Of a stretch of DNA of 21,642 bases, positions 1-9,646 are shown piece after piece. The DNA is taken from positions 42,565 to 64,206 of the forward strand of contig BRYA01000279.1 in NCBI GenBank assembly GCA_030267965.1, given 5' to 3'. Within the stretch, counting starts at the first letter, position 1. Each line of letters opens with the position of its first letter. Source of the stretch: Triparma columacea (lineage: Eukaryota; Sar; Bolidophyceae; Parmales; Triparmaceae). The translations under genes were made by a program, and so were the position numbers. The notes beneath the pieces are model-generated. The model worked only from the letters and a program-made list of their open reading frames with translations, was not told the origin of the DNA and ran no database searches.

Positions 1-1320
1 CCCCGACCAAACCGAGCGAGTAAACAACTTCGCCCCCCCCATCCATCTCCAGTCCCCCCTCATTGATGGCGTAATGTGCCCTCAACCCAACAGGGAAGAG
101 GAAAAGCCTTAGGAAGTGGGTCAAGGTCAGAGCACTCTTGATCAACCTGCTGAAGAGCGCCTCGCCCCAACCCGTCCCGTACTTTTCGTGGTCAATGAAA
201 TCAGAGCTCCGACTCGTTCCCTCCCGATTCGCAATGACTGTGGCGTAAAGCAGTGCCACGGTAGCCCCAAACAGCGGAATGTAGAGCGAAAGCCATGGGA
301 GATCAGCCCCTTTCATCTCAAGCGTTCTCCTTCGATAGACGAAGAGAAGGTCCAGGACTAGCAATCCGAAGGGGAGGGAGATGGAAGCGCTCTTGCTGAG
401 AACTCCCGCAACGTAAAACACCACGACGAGAAAAGTTCCCATGACCGTCGTAACGTTCCCTCGTCGTCCCAAAAGCCTGCACCAAACGAACACGTTCACA
501 CATAGTAGATTGAACAGAGCGCACAGCGCGTAGGGATTGGCCGACGGCCACCCAATGACTTCAACCATGGTCGGGTGCAAACTCCACACCGTCGCCCCCA
601 GAAGCGCGGCAAATGCCCCCCCCGCTCCCAAACTGTCCCTCCCGACATGCCAACTCGCTAACATCATGTATATTAACGCATACACAAGCCCTCCGTTGGC
701 GCAGTGCAACCAAAGTGTTTGTCTCCTCACCCTGAAGCTGTACTCGTTGAAGCTCAGCTCCCCCCCCCTCACCCCGTCGTCCTTGCCCCTCAACTTTTCC
801 CGCCACATCTCGCCCACAATCATGCTCTTTCCGAATGTCCAAGCAAGAGGTTCGTACACATTCAACCTGACTAGTCCCAAGCTCCTCCTGAAGCTGCGAA
901 GTGACGATAAGAGCGAAGGGGGTTAGCAATAAGGCACCCCATGTCCTCGTCTTTGTATGTTTAGCGTAGCCAAAGGCATCTAGGCTGCTAACGTAACCCT
1001 AACCCTTCATAACTCCTTCATAATGCAGCCCCTCACCTCTCCCAAAGGCTAGGAATATCGCTCTCAGACGCAGGCCTAACCAATGGCGACATATGGGGCA
1101 TCGGAATGGTGACAAAATTGGCCTCGTCGTCCCAGGTATGAATGAATGTCCATTGGTGGCAGATGTTTTCGTGATCCTGGTGGACCCAGTGAGGGGATCC
1201 TGACCTTTGGTTCAGAACGGAAGGGAGTTTTTCGCATTGGGGAGTCGACCGAAGGACAGGATCAAAGACAGCAAAGGGGACGAGAAAGGAGAGAGGCAGA
1301 AAGACCATGAAAAAGTTCAT
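1..1320 (-). CDS. TMTC-like GT-C membrane glycosyltransferase, 5' part only
   Basis: Two exons are visible: 1037-1320 and 1-893, the second continuing past the window edge. The intron 894-1036 starts GTGAGG and ends after TGCTAAC, a C/T tract and CAG; two bases are left by exon 1 and one is supplied by exon 2, so the frame closes. The start at 1320 is the first ATG after an upstream in-frame stop and is followed at once by a hydrophobic segment. About 392 residues are seen. Residues 63-66 are WDDE in the first loop, the place where GT-C transferases carry their acidic catalytic motif. NVYEPLAW (about 106-113), a WSLHPTMVEVIGWPSANPY stretch and SKSASISLPFGLLVLDLL with several hydrophobic helices match the TMTC/DUF1736 pattern. 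TMTC proteins put mannose on serine or threonine in the ER lumen and normally carry C-terminal TPRs, which would lie off the window. Bacterial-type TPR-linked GT-C proteins are the alternative. Confidence 0.62.
894..1036 (-). other. Intron of the TMTC-like gene
   Basis: Read on the minus strand it has donor AG/GTGAGG, a textbook branch point TGCTAAC, a pyrimidine tract and acceptor CGCAG. The frame that continues from exon 2 hits a TAA inside it, so splicing is required. It contains a short interstitial telomere-like AACCCTAACCCT at 995-1006. Confidence 0.75.
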
Positions 1321-1525
1321 CCTTCCGAGGGGAGAGCAGGAGAAGTGAAGTGTTTGGGACGCAGAGGGGGTAAATTTATGTACGAAATGAAAGGGCGACA
1401 ATACTCCGGAGGTTCAAACTAAAGTTATACTTAGAGCAACACCCTTAACAAAAACACACTTTTGCCAAAGGAGGGTGTTTTGGGCTCCGAGTTTGTTGTT
1501 ATTTTTGATAACCTTAACTCTTATC
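1321..1525. promoter_or_regulatory. Divergent intergenic region, TMTC-like / DRC12-like
   Basis: Only 205 bp separate the two start codons, which point away from each other, so this stretch must hold both promoters and both 5' leaders. No TATA box or other defined element was recognised. The sequence just before the DRC12-like ATG (ctcttatcATGG) gives a purine-poor but G+4 start context. Confidence 0.5.
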
Positions 1526-2499
1526 ATGGCCAAGAAGGGAAAGAAGGATAAGAAGGGAGGTGAGTCTGTCGCATGTGTAAGCTCCGGTCTAACACTGGAG
1601 CGTGTTTTCCTCCCCTCTTCCGCATGATACATTTATGGTCCTTAAAGACCTTCTCAACTCCTGTTCTCGAGGTTTGGTTTCTCATGCAGAAACTCCCCTG
1701 AATTTGATCGATCTTGATATTTCTTGGCGTCAGCCGGACCTCCTCCCCTCTTCTCCCCCAATATCTCCCCATATACCCTATATCGCCCCAAATTCTCACC
1801 CTTCCCCACCCTATCCCTCGCCTTAACCTCCAGGGGGAGACACAGATGGCATGAAAATGACGGATGCGGACCAGGAAAAGAACGATAAGAACACTGTGCT
1901 CTCAATGGAAGTCGAAAGATACTTCACGCTGGCTGTGAAGGCCGATGCCGAGCATGAGCAGAGGCAAATGAAGGAGAGGACAAAGCAGATGAGGTGAGCT
2001 GGGTATTGTCGTGAGTGTTCATGCGCTTGTTGCGTATTTTTCGATCTTCAGTTCTGTACGATGTACAAGACGTCGCCTCTTGGTTCTAACCCGCCCCCTC
2101 TTTTCCCCTTCGCCCTTCAGGGAGAAACTTGAGGAGGAGAAACAGAAAACATACGAAATTACGCGTGACATGACGCGGCAGTACAAGGATATGCAGGACG
2201 AACTCTCGGACAAGGTCGTAAAGTTGGAGGCCACGATTAAAAACCTCGAAGACGAGATGCTCAAGGATCGCGCGGAATTCCAAGACACCCTCAGAAAGAA
2301 GGACCAAGTCATCGCTGAACAGGAGACTGAGATGAAGAACTTGCACTCCAAGATGGAGGGCATGGCAGCCGAGTTCGGAGACATGCTACAGAGGACTCTC
2401 GGCAAGATGAAGGAGAGGATCGAGCTTAATTCCTCCAACTTTGAGGAACAGGCTGTGCCAATCAACAAAAGGCTCGAAGAGTTTCACCTGAAGGAGTAA
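1526..2499 (+). CDS. DRC12: Coiled-coil dynein regulatory complex subunit 12-like (CCDC153)
   Basis: Three exons, 1526-1559, 1834-1993 and 2121-2499, join to 190 codons plus TAA. Donors are GTGAGT and GTGAGC, acceptors CTCCAG and CTTCAG; phases 1 and 2 both close. The protein opens MAKKGKKDKKGG, a lysine-rich tail, then is almost wholly charged coiled coil from about residue 30 to 175, with no membrane segment. The lysine-rich start, the size, and the block MKNLHSKMEGMAAEFGDM followed by LQRTLGKMKERIE resemble the small DRC12/CCDC153 family, a subunit of the nexin-dynein regulatory complex that links axonemal doublets and controls dynein. That family is known only from organisms with motile cilia. 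Coiled coils look alike, so another small axonemal coiled-coil protein is possible; the gene model itself is firmer than the name. Confidence 0.65.
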
Positions 2500-2787
2500 A
2501 GGCGTCGTGGAGCGTGGTTTCCAGCTTGTTTTGATAGTGTTTCAGTAATGTTAAGGGGTCGTTTGGGTTGACGACGAAAAGTGCTCAAGCAAAAGCAATT
2601 ATAATATTTTCTCTTTAATCACTTGGCGACCGGGGCGACTACATCGGAAATCCATGCCGTCTCCACACCCAAAGAAAGTTTCAAAATTCTAAAAGGTCCC
2701 CGGTCGCACCTTGATTCACCCTCTTTCTCAGACAGTCCATGTCTTTGCGAACCCCCCTTCATCCCGTTTTGCCAAAAACTGACAAGG
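2500..2787. other. Intergenic region between DRC12-like and BAR-SH3 genes
   Basis: 288 bp hold the 3' end of the DRC12-like gene and the promoter of the BAR-SH3 gene, both transcribed rightward. An A/T-rich patch (about 2590-2617) lies downstream of the first gene, but no canonical AATAAA was found. Confidence 0.4.
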
Positions 2788-4558
2788 ATGGGTAAATTGA
2801 AAGATCTTAAGCGCAGAGGTATCGAGACGTTCCTCCAAGCCGTTGGAGCTTCGGTACGTCTCACATAATGGGCATTTCAGGCGTTCTCCTTCTCTCCCCC
2901 TTGATTTCTAACCCCCCCCCCGCATCGTTTCTTGGGCTTCTTACCTGCCTTTCCTTTGAATTGCCTTTCAGGAGACAACCGTCGACACCGTTTACACCGA
3001 GGAATACGACAAATTCAATATCATGGTCGACGATCTCAACGAAATAGGCGCAGGCCTGTCAGAGTACCTGATATCTCTCAAGCAAAATTATGGCCTTGGG
3101 AGCGACCTTGCTGCTGTCATGGATTCCTACTACAACGGGGAGCTGAATAGGCCATGGGTGTCAGCCAACCCCAACCTTAGTCACCTGTCGATGCACAATG
3201 AGGTCGCAAAGATGAAGCAAGCTTGGGAGGTGCGTGCGAGGCCGGGGTGATGAAGACCCTGTTTTAGGGTTAAACCTTGCTGTCCTGTTTTTGAGGAGAT
3301 TCCTTTCTCGTTTTTTGCGCTAATCACCCCACCATCCCTTATACCCCCCCCTCCACGCCACCACATACAGGAGAACGACGACATCGTCCGCAAGTCTGTA
3401 GCCCACGTTTGGATCAACCGGGGCCTGACTCCCATGAGGGCCTTTGTCAACCAGGTAACACCAGACATCGAGGAGGCCTGCCGCACCAGGGAAAACTACA
3501 GGAAGGACGCCGACAGCTATAGGAGGAGGTACTTGGCAGCCGAGAAGAAGTCGATGAGCGCACCCACGCCAGAGAAGCAGGCCGAGGCAAACCAGGAACA
3601 GGCCAAGCTCAAAGTCAAGTTGGAGAACGCCAACACACTTTATGAAACCCAGAACACGCTTGTCAAGGCAGAGCTTGAAAAGGCGAAAATTGCGAGGGAC
3701 GAGGCCATCGAGATGATGGTCATCACTGTGGCAGCCTGTCAGATGGAGCTCTTCGAGCAGTGCTACAAACGCCTTGTCACTGCCTGCGCCGACTTTCCTG
3801 CGGACAAGATGAAGCAGGTCCGCGCGTCCATCCAAAATGAGATGCGCGCGGGTGGTCCCAACCTGGGGGGGGGGCCCAAGGGGTTGTCACACCAGGTGGG
3901 CAAGGCAGCAAACATCGTCTCCGGGAAGAAAGGCATGAACGATTACAAGCGTGAGAAGGAGGAGAAGGCCGTAAGGGACCAGGCAGCCCTCGATAGGGCA
4001 CGCCAAGTTGCCATGGAAGACGAGAGGAGGAGGGCGGCGGGTCTGAGTGGGCCGCCTTCACCACCTACGAGGGTAGGTGTCTCGAAGGGGCCTCCTCTGC
4101 CCCCCAAACGCTTCTCCAATCCCACCGTGCAACCCCCATCTGTCACATCATTTGCACCCAAGGCCAAGGCCCCACCTCCCGTTCCCGTTAGGGGAGGAGG
4201 AGGATCATCTTCACCCAAGGCCAAGGTCCCCCCTCCCGTTCCCGTCAGGGGAGGAGGAGGAGGAGGAGGAGGAGGGGTGGCTTCACGCGCCGCGGCTTTT
4301 AACCGTCCCCCAGCCATCCCGTCTCAGCGGCCTCCGGCGCTCCCGAAAAAGTCCGCCCCCCCCCCGCCCCCCAAGAGGGCAAGTGCGGCTCCCACATGTC
4401 GAGCGCTTTTTGACAACGTGCCCGACGACAGCGATGAACTTGCTTTCAAGGTTGGAGACATTATTACAATCATCAAGAAGGACGATTCTGGCTGGTGGGA
4501 AGGAACGATTCGAGGCAAGAAGGGGATCTTCCCTAGCAATTTCGTGAAAGAAATCTGA
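2788..4558 (+). CDS. N-BAR and SH3 domain protein (amphiphysin/Rvs167-like)
   Basis: Exons 2788-2853, 2972-3229 and 3371-4558 give 503 residues; all joins are phase 0 with donors GTACGT and GTGCGT and acceptors TTTCAG and TACAG. The start is the first ATG of the open frame. Residues 1-22 form a basic amphipathic stretch, followed by [15 protein letters not shown] and a long helical region to about 265, the N-BAR layout of amphiphysin and yeast Rvs167, which bends membranes at endocytic sites. A basic linker leads to a proline-rich region (about 334-443) with PPPVPVR twice, a poly-glycine run from GGA repeats, PPLPPKR and PPALPKK. The SH3 domain fills 448-502: [20 protein letters not shown] and GIFPSNFV are all present. 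Role inferred: membrane curvature coupled to actin or dynamin-type partners. The stop lies 33 bp from the stop of the convergent helicase gene. Confidence 0.85.
4157..4275 (+). repeat. Tandem 57-bp coding repeat plus GGA microsatellite
   Basis: Two copies of a 57-bp unit begin at 4157 and 4214 inside the proline-rich part of the BAR-SH3 gene; each encodes PKAK, PPPVPVR and glycines. The second ends in a longer pure GGA run (about 4251-4275) that codes for nine glycines. The repeat keeps the reading frame and doubles a PxxPxR motif. Confidence 0.85.
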
Positions 4559-4591
4559 ATGCACACGATAATTTGAAACAACAATACAATA

Positions 4592-7500
4592 TCATTTAAA
4601 CACGCACTTTGCGAGGGTGCCCAAAGGGCTTTTGCATATCATACACTTTCTCTCCTCCTTCTGAACGTTGAACCACTTGGTCCAGCAATCCTTGCACGCC
4701 ACGTGCTTGCACTCGGCAATGTGGGGATCCTTCGGGGTCTGCAAGCAGATATTACACTGAACTGAGACTGGGACAGCCTGGCGGGTTGGAGAATTGGGTT
4801 GCAGTGAAGACATGAAGGATGAGATTGCTGGATTCGCAGCCGATAGGAGCTTCACCCTCTTGCTCGGTCGGACGCCGCCACCTGGCTGAACAGTCGACGA
4901 GGCAGTTTTGGTCAATGTAGACTTTAACTTCGATGTCAGCCTGTGAGCCTCAACGACCCTCCTCGACTCCTTCTCCTTCTCCAATCTTATCTCCCTCCCC
5001 CTCCCGATGGTCTCAAGCTTATTCCTGTAGTTGTCTTGCTCTTTCTCACTACTAAAGTCAACCTGGAGCGGATTGTTGGGCGTTGGCTTGCCTCCCCCTT
5101 GGTCGTCAACTACGACAACTTCTTCCAGCCCATCGTAGATGCCCTTTTTTCTATCCTCGATGCCCTTCCTCATTTCCCCCTGTCCCCGCCTCACCAAACC
5201 CTTCCGCCATTCCTCCATTACTATTCCCTTAACGTCCCTAGGTAAGATGGCTTGGAGTTTGACCACCAGGTCCCTCCCGACGCTCGCGTTGTACTTGATG
5301 AAAATGTCAACGATGTCTTTGCAGATGGGAGGAATTTGACCCCTTTCGCCCTCGCTCCGCTTCGACTTCACTGCCGCGAGGAGCCCCCTCACAACATTCA
5401 ATTCCTCGCTTGAGGCGACAGAAGACAGGAGCTTCCCGAAATGTCTGATATTGTTCTGCCTAGCGACAGCGTCGGCGTTTGATTCGGTGTTATCAGAAGA
5501 GGCAAGGGTGGAGTGCGAAGTAAGGTGGCTCGGCTTGCTCTCCACCAATGTGGTCTTACCCCCGGCCCATCCCATGCCCTGCGCTAGCGCCTTTTTCAGG
5601 CCTTCATGGTCCTCCCTCTTTTTCCTTCGAACCTCCCCCTTTTTCGTCTCGATGTCCTTGTGGAGCTTGGAATTCATCAAGCCTCTGTTCTTGGAAATGG
5701 CCTTGGCGAGATAAGGGTTTGTTGCGGCAGTCACGTCGCTGATTGGGGGGGGAGAAGTCAATCCCGGACTCTCATTTTCTAGTTCTCTCTCCCCCTCATC
5801 CAATTTCAATTCCAACTTCTTCTTCACCTTGGTAAATCCCATCCCTTTGCTTTTGAAAATACCTTTCAATCCCTCTGTCTTTAAGGCCTCCTTCTTCCCG
5901 TCCAACAAGCCCACCTTGGCAGCAAGTCCGATCCCTTCAAGCTCCTCGACGGAGCTCTGCTTGGTCTTGAACGTCGCATCGGCAAAGTACCCCCCCATCG
6001 CCCCGGACGCCGGGACGACTGCCGTCACAGCGCTGTCCGCAAGATTCACATAAGCGCGGGAATCGACGACCTGCGCTCTTCCCCGCCTCTCCTTCCTTCT
6101 ATCCTCGTCGAAGCCGCCCTCTTCGTACTTCTTCCCACCCATAGGTGCAACTTTCATCAATTCCTCATTCCGCTTTATAGAGCCGTAAAATTCTCCTAGC
6201 ATCTTGAGGACCCCCCCCCAGCCAACATCTTCTCCGTAAACGACCTCCTCGCTCACCCACTTGCTCACTCCCCTCATTCCATTCATGCCCTTCCCAAACC
6301 TACTGTCGAGAAAGAGAATCGCCCCGAAGTCCATCTTGTGTCTCAGAACTCTTCCCACGCACTGATTGACGCTGATGCTGGCCTGGAGGTTGTACCAAGC
6401 GCTCCCCGTGATGGTCCCACCCTTACCCTGACCATCCTTGTCGTTCTTCAGAGCAAGGTGCTTCCTATCCATGAACTCCCTCATCGCTTTGACCCTTTTG
6501 TCCTTGATGGGCATGAGCGGAAGCCCCGCAACAATGACCATCCTGCAGTACCCGTCCTTGAAGTCCATACCCTCGCTGACCTTGCCCCTACAAACAGCGA
6601 ATATAACCCCTCCCTTGTTCTGAGATATCAGGTCGTAGTAGCGAGTCATCAGCGCGTCCATGTCCTCCACCCGACGGGGTTCTATAATGATGGTTTTGTA
6701 GCTTCTTATCCTCCTCATGACGGAGACGTTCCCATTTGGCGGGATAGGACCCAGGTAATCTAGCCAATAGGGGCTCTCCCCCTTCTTTTTGAAGAACTCC
6801 TTCTTCCCCCCTCTCCCAGTCAGGTCTTCCCCGCCCCACCTTCTCACGCACTCCTCCATGTTTCCGTAGCTCGGGAAGAAAACCAACACCCCCCCCGGAG
6901 CAGTCTTGATCGCGCTAACGATGGTGAGCCCGAGCTCCTTATACTGCTCTGGATCGTCCCGCCTGTCGTACGTGTTCTTCAGGGCCTTCCTCCTTATCCC
7001 GAGGCCGCTGCTCGCGACGAAAATCTGCTCCGAAGGAACGACGTGGCCCCCGGAGTGCTGCACGTGAAACTTGACCCCGGACTCCTCCTCGAACACCTCC
7101 AGGGGGCTGAGGGTTCCGCTCACGACCATCACGTTCCTGGTCCCCCTTTCCACGAGTTGCCTGATCCCTATGCTCGGAGTGAGGCAGAAGAAATAAAGCG
7201 TCCTTGGGGTCCCCTGCTGCCTGTTTCCGCCCAAACTAGTAGAGTACCCAACTTCTCGCTGAGACGAGCAAAGGAGAGTGAGAAAGCCTGTGAAGCGGGC
7301 TCGATGGCGCGACGCCGACTCGATTCTCTTGATCGAAAAACTCACCTTCTCCAGCTCCACCTCGTTATCACCCCCGAAAACCCGCTTGAAGAAAGTCCTC
7401 GTCTTCTTGAGTCCGCTCGCCTTCATTTCCCTCCCCTCTAGCGCGTCTACGACCTTCTCTATAGTCGAATCCATGACCATGCTCGTGGCAAACGTCAGCT

Positions 7501-9019
7501 TGGCCTTTCTTAAGATCTCCCTCGCCATTCTACCCGGTCCATCCCTTTCCCTCTCCTGCTCCAGAAGCCTCTCCAACTCGAGCAACACCCCCTTGAGGAT
7601 CATGATGTCTTTCTTGTCCATTAGGAGCTGCAGCAGAGTGGAGCAAGGGGGATAGAGGCGTGTTAAAATAGGACCATCGAGATACTGTAACATCTCGATA
7701 CTGTAACATCTCGATACTGTAACATCTCGATACTGTAACATCTCGATACTATGCAACCTCTCTTAAAAACGCTCACCTCCTCTCCCAGCCTTGCCGCTCT
7801 ATCGCACTCCTCCACCCCATTAGCGAGGTCCTGCACGCTAACCTCCGCCGAGCCATTGGCCGTGCACACCCCTGACACGTTGTGACCCTCGTCAAGGACT
7901 ACCACAGCACCGCGGAGGATGTTGACCTCCCCCATTACGTCCTGATCGAAGACGTAGTTGTACGGCATGAATATCGCCCTTCCCTTCTGGTCGGGAGTGT
8001 GTTTAAGGACCTCCCTCTCGTGGTAGTATGGGCATACCTTGGCCTTCTTGCAGGCTGCTATAAAGTCCTCGACGTCGGAAACTTCGGACGTCCAGCAGTC
8101 GTCCTTCATCCGCTCGACGTTGTTGCGGAACTGACACTTACGGTCCTTGCAAAGGTTACCGCACTTCCTGTCCACAGAACCGTCCTCGATTGATTGGGGA
8201 TTGAGAACCTTGGGGTTTATGCAGAAGTGCTTCCTGCTGCCCAGGACGGTTACCTTGCCTCCCCTGGAGTTGGGGGGGGGGGGGGAGGGGGGTGGAGGGA
8301 TCGTAAGATAAAAATAGCAACGCAGATATTTCGGCGAGGAAAGCCAGGCATGTTCAGGGCAAGAAACAACGTCGGCACCTTGCTACGACCGTTCTCTCAC
8401 CTCCTCGACCTCTCCTCCTTCACCACCTGGTTCAGCTGACCGTGGGTTCTGGAAGCGTAAATAAGGGGGGAGGAGGAGGATGTCGATTTCAGGTAATTTA
8501 AAGTCGTTAGGAGGAGGCAGAGCGTTTTACCTGTTCCTGTAGGTGACTCTAAGAGAGCATTTGAGCCTGGGGGATGGGGGGGGGGGGGGAGAGAGGGAGA
8601 GAGAGAAAAGGAAAGAGAAACGGAGATGGAAAGGTGAGAAGGGGAAGGACTTTGGAAAAGCTAAGAGGTCAGGATGAGAGGTCAGGATAAGAGGTTGGGA
8701 TGAGACGCCGCCAATCGACTTTATCCATAAAATTCCCCAACAGTGTTCCCCATGTAGTCCCCATATAGTAAAATCCGTATAAAATCACCAATACTTTCCC
8801 TCTCTCCCCCCACTTACCATTGACCTCCTTCCCATCTCTATCTCTATCAACTCTTCCACTCATAGCTTCATGTATTTTAGATATTAACGATAACTGACAG
8901 TCGTATGGTTTAAAAGGAAACTTTAAATAACTTGGTAATGAGGAGGGAATTGAGGAGGAGGAGACGGGGGGAGCTAGGGGATGGAGCTGATAAGGCTGTT
9001 TCAGACCTACTAGAGACAT
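4592..9019 (-). CDS. RTEL1: RTEL1-like Fe-S DNA helicase with harmonin-like and RING domains
   Basis: Four exons, 8818-9019, 8401-8566, 7777-8263 and 4592-7627 (read right to left), join to 1296 residues; phases 1, 2 and 0 all close. The family unwinds D-loops, T-loops and G-quadruplex DNA to protect telomeres and limit recombination in the nucleus. Walker A is SPTGTGKT with Lys81; IYASRTHGQLNQV is motif Ia. Fe-S ligands are likely Cys137, Cys161, Cys166 and Cys200 (FCIN, NLC, RKCQF, VCPYY). The Walker B box is DEGH (247-250), not DEAH. FMPYNY, VSGTLSP (about 457), FFPSY, CRGKVSEGMDF and QCVGRVLRHK (motif VI, about 707) follow. A harmonin-like helical domain lies near 1010-1093 and a C3HC4 RING near 1240-1292. 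RTEL1 fits better than XPD, FANCJ or DDX11 because of the C-terminal harmonin plus RING pair and the VLGSR..FCI.P and CHFxNNVE-type blocks. Confidence 0.9.
7675..7750. repeat. 16-bp tandem repeat in RTEL1 intron 3
   Basis: Four exact copies of ATACTGTAACATCTCG run from 7682 to 7745, with a partial copy on each side. They fill about half of the 149-bp intron 7628-7776. On the gene's strand each unit carries TTACAG, which resembles a 3' splice acceptor. The flanking helicase sequence VLDEGH.../LLMDKKD shows the repeat is intronic rather than coding. Confidence 0.9.
8264..8400 (-). other. RTEL1 intron 2 with poly-C tract
   Basis: The donor AG/GTGAGA and acceptor CTCCAG flank 137 bp; the split codon gives Arg between QVVKEERSR and GGKVTVLGS, in line with RTEL1. 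A run of 14 G on the plus strand (8272-8285), C on the gene's strand, serves as the pyrimidine tract. Confidence 0.8.
8567..8817 (-). other. RTEL1 intron 1 with poly-C tract and a short triple repeat
   Basis: The 251-bp intron has donor GTAAGT and acceptor CCCCCAG preceded by 14 C on the gene's strand (8576-8589). One base from exon 1 and two from exon 2 make the Gly just before SNALLESPTGTGKT. A purine-rich 12-15 bp unit (gaggtcaggatga and close variants) is repeated three times at about 8662-8704. Confidence 0.8.
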
Positions 9020-9646
9020 TTTGATGATACTGTGGATATACGATGTTGTTTATGAATATTTATGAATTGATGTCAACGGTGATGTCCACCGTGATGATTA
9101 TATTTAGTCAAAATCCCTACAATGTCAATTCAAGCCACTTTTATGCTTGGTCCACCTCATTCTTTTCTTAACCCAAATTAATAACTCTCATCAAACCGAT
9201 AACAACCAAGAGACTGCGCCCAAGAGCTTAAAAAAGAAAGAAGCTCCGAGAGTCACTCCATTGCGTGCGTACACCGGCCATAAGTGAATTATAATCTGAG
9301 CTGTTGTTGCGAGACAAACTGTTCTTGGAACCTTGAAGGACTGGGGCCAATTGGCGGGGGCTGAGAAGGTGAGTTTAGGGGGAGGGAAAAATTAGTTGAA
9401 GCGTTGGGGGGGTGGAGGGGAGTAACAACGGAAAGTGGCAACAGAAATACCATGAGGATAGAGGCAGCGATCGAATCTGTGTGTGTGGGTGTGTTGGATT
9501 CTCAGAAGGGGCCTAAATGCAGGCTTGAGTGATTGAAGGCAACATCTCTCTCAGAGATCGGACGAGACCGGCAGTATTCTCACTCTCAATAAACGTACGC
9601 ATGCCCCCACAGAATCTAAATCCCACGAGAGTTGAGCTAACAGCAC
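9020..9646. promoter_or_regulatory. Bidirectional intergenic region, RTEL1 / giant gene
   Basis: This 627-bp stretch separates two divergent start codons and must hold both promoters. An exact inverted repeat, acggtg and caccgt with a 5-bp spacer, sits at 9076-9092. A strong donor (GAAG/GTGAGT at 9369) and a possible acceptor (CTCTCAG ending near 9554) could bound an intron in the giant gene's 5' leader; this is weak. No convincing protein-coding frame was seen. Confidence 0.45.

Noticed and set aside
318..926. Other open frames on both strands over the TMTC-like exon
   Set aside because: They are out of frame with the recognisable membrane protein and show no domain-like pattern; high GC makes such shadow frames common.
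995..1006. AACCCTAACCCT as an interstitial telomere or fusion scar
   Set aside because: Two units only, inside an ordinary intron; too short to be more than chance.
2019..2468. Antisense open frame opposite the DRC12-like exon
   Set aside because: It mirrors a charged coiled coil, starts inside the intron and has no splice or family support.
7666..7776. Continuous coding reading across the RTEL1 16-bp repeat (RCYSIEMLQYRDVTV-type peptide)
   Set aside because: The repeat has a different phase on the two sides, a good GTGAGC donor and CTGCAG acceptor flank it, and removing it restores the helicase frame at phase 0.
4592..9019. XPD, FANCJ or DDX11 identity for the minus-strand helicase
   Set aside because: All share the helicase core, but the harmonin-like domain plus RING at the C terminus and the VLGSR...FCI.P and FRNNVE blocks point to RTEL1.
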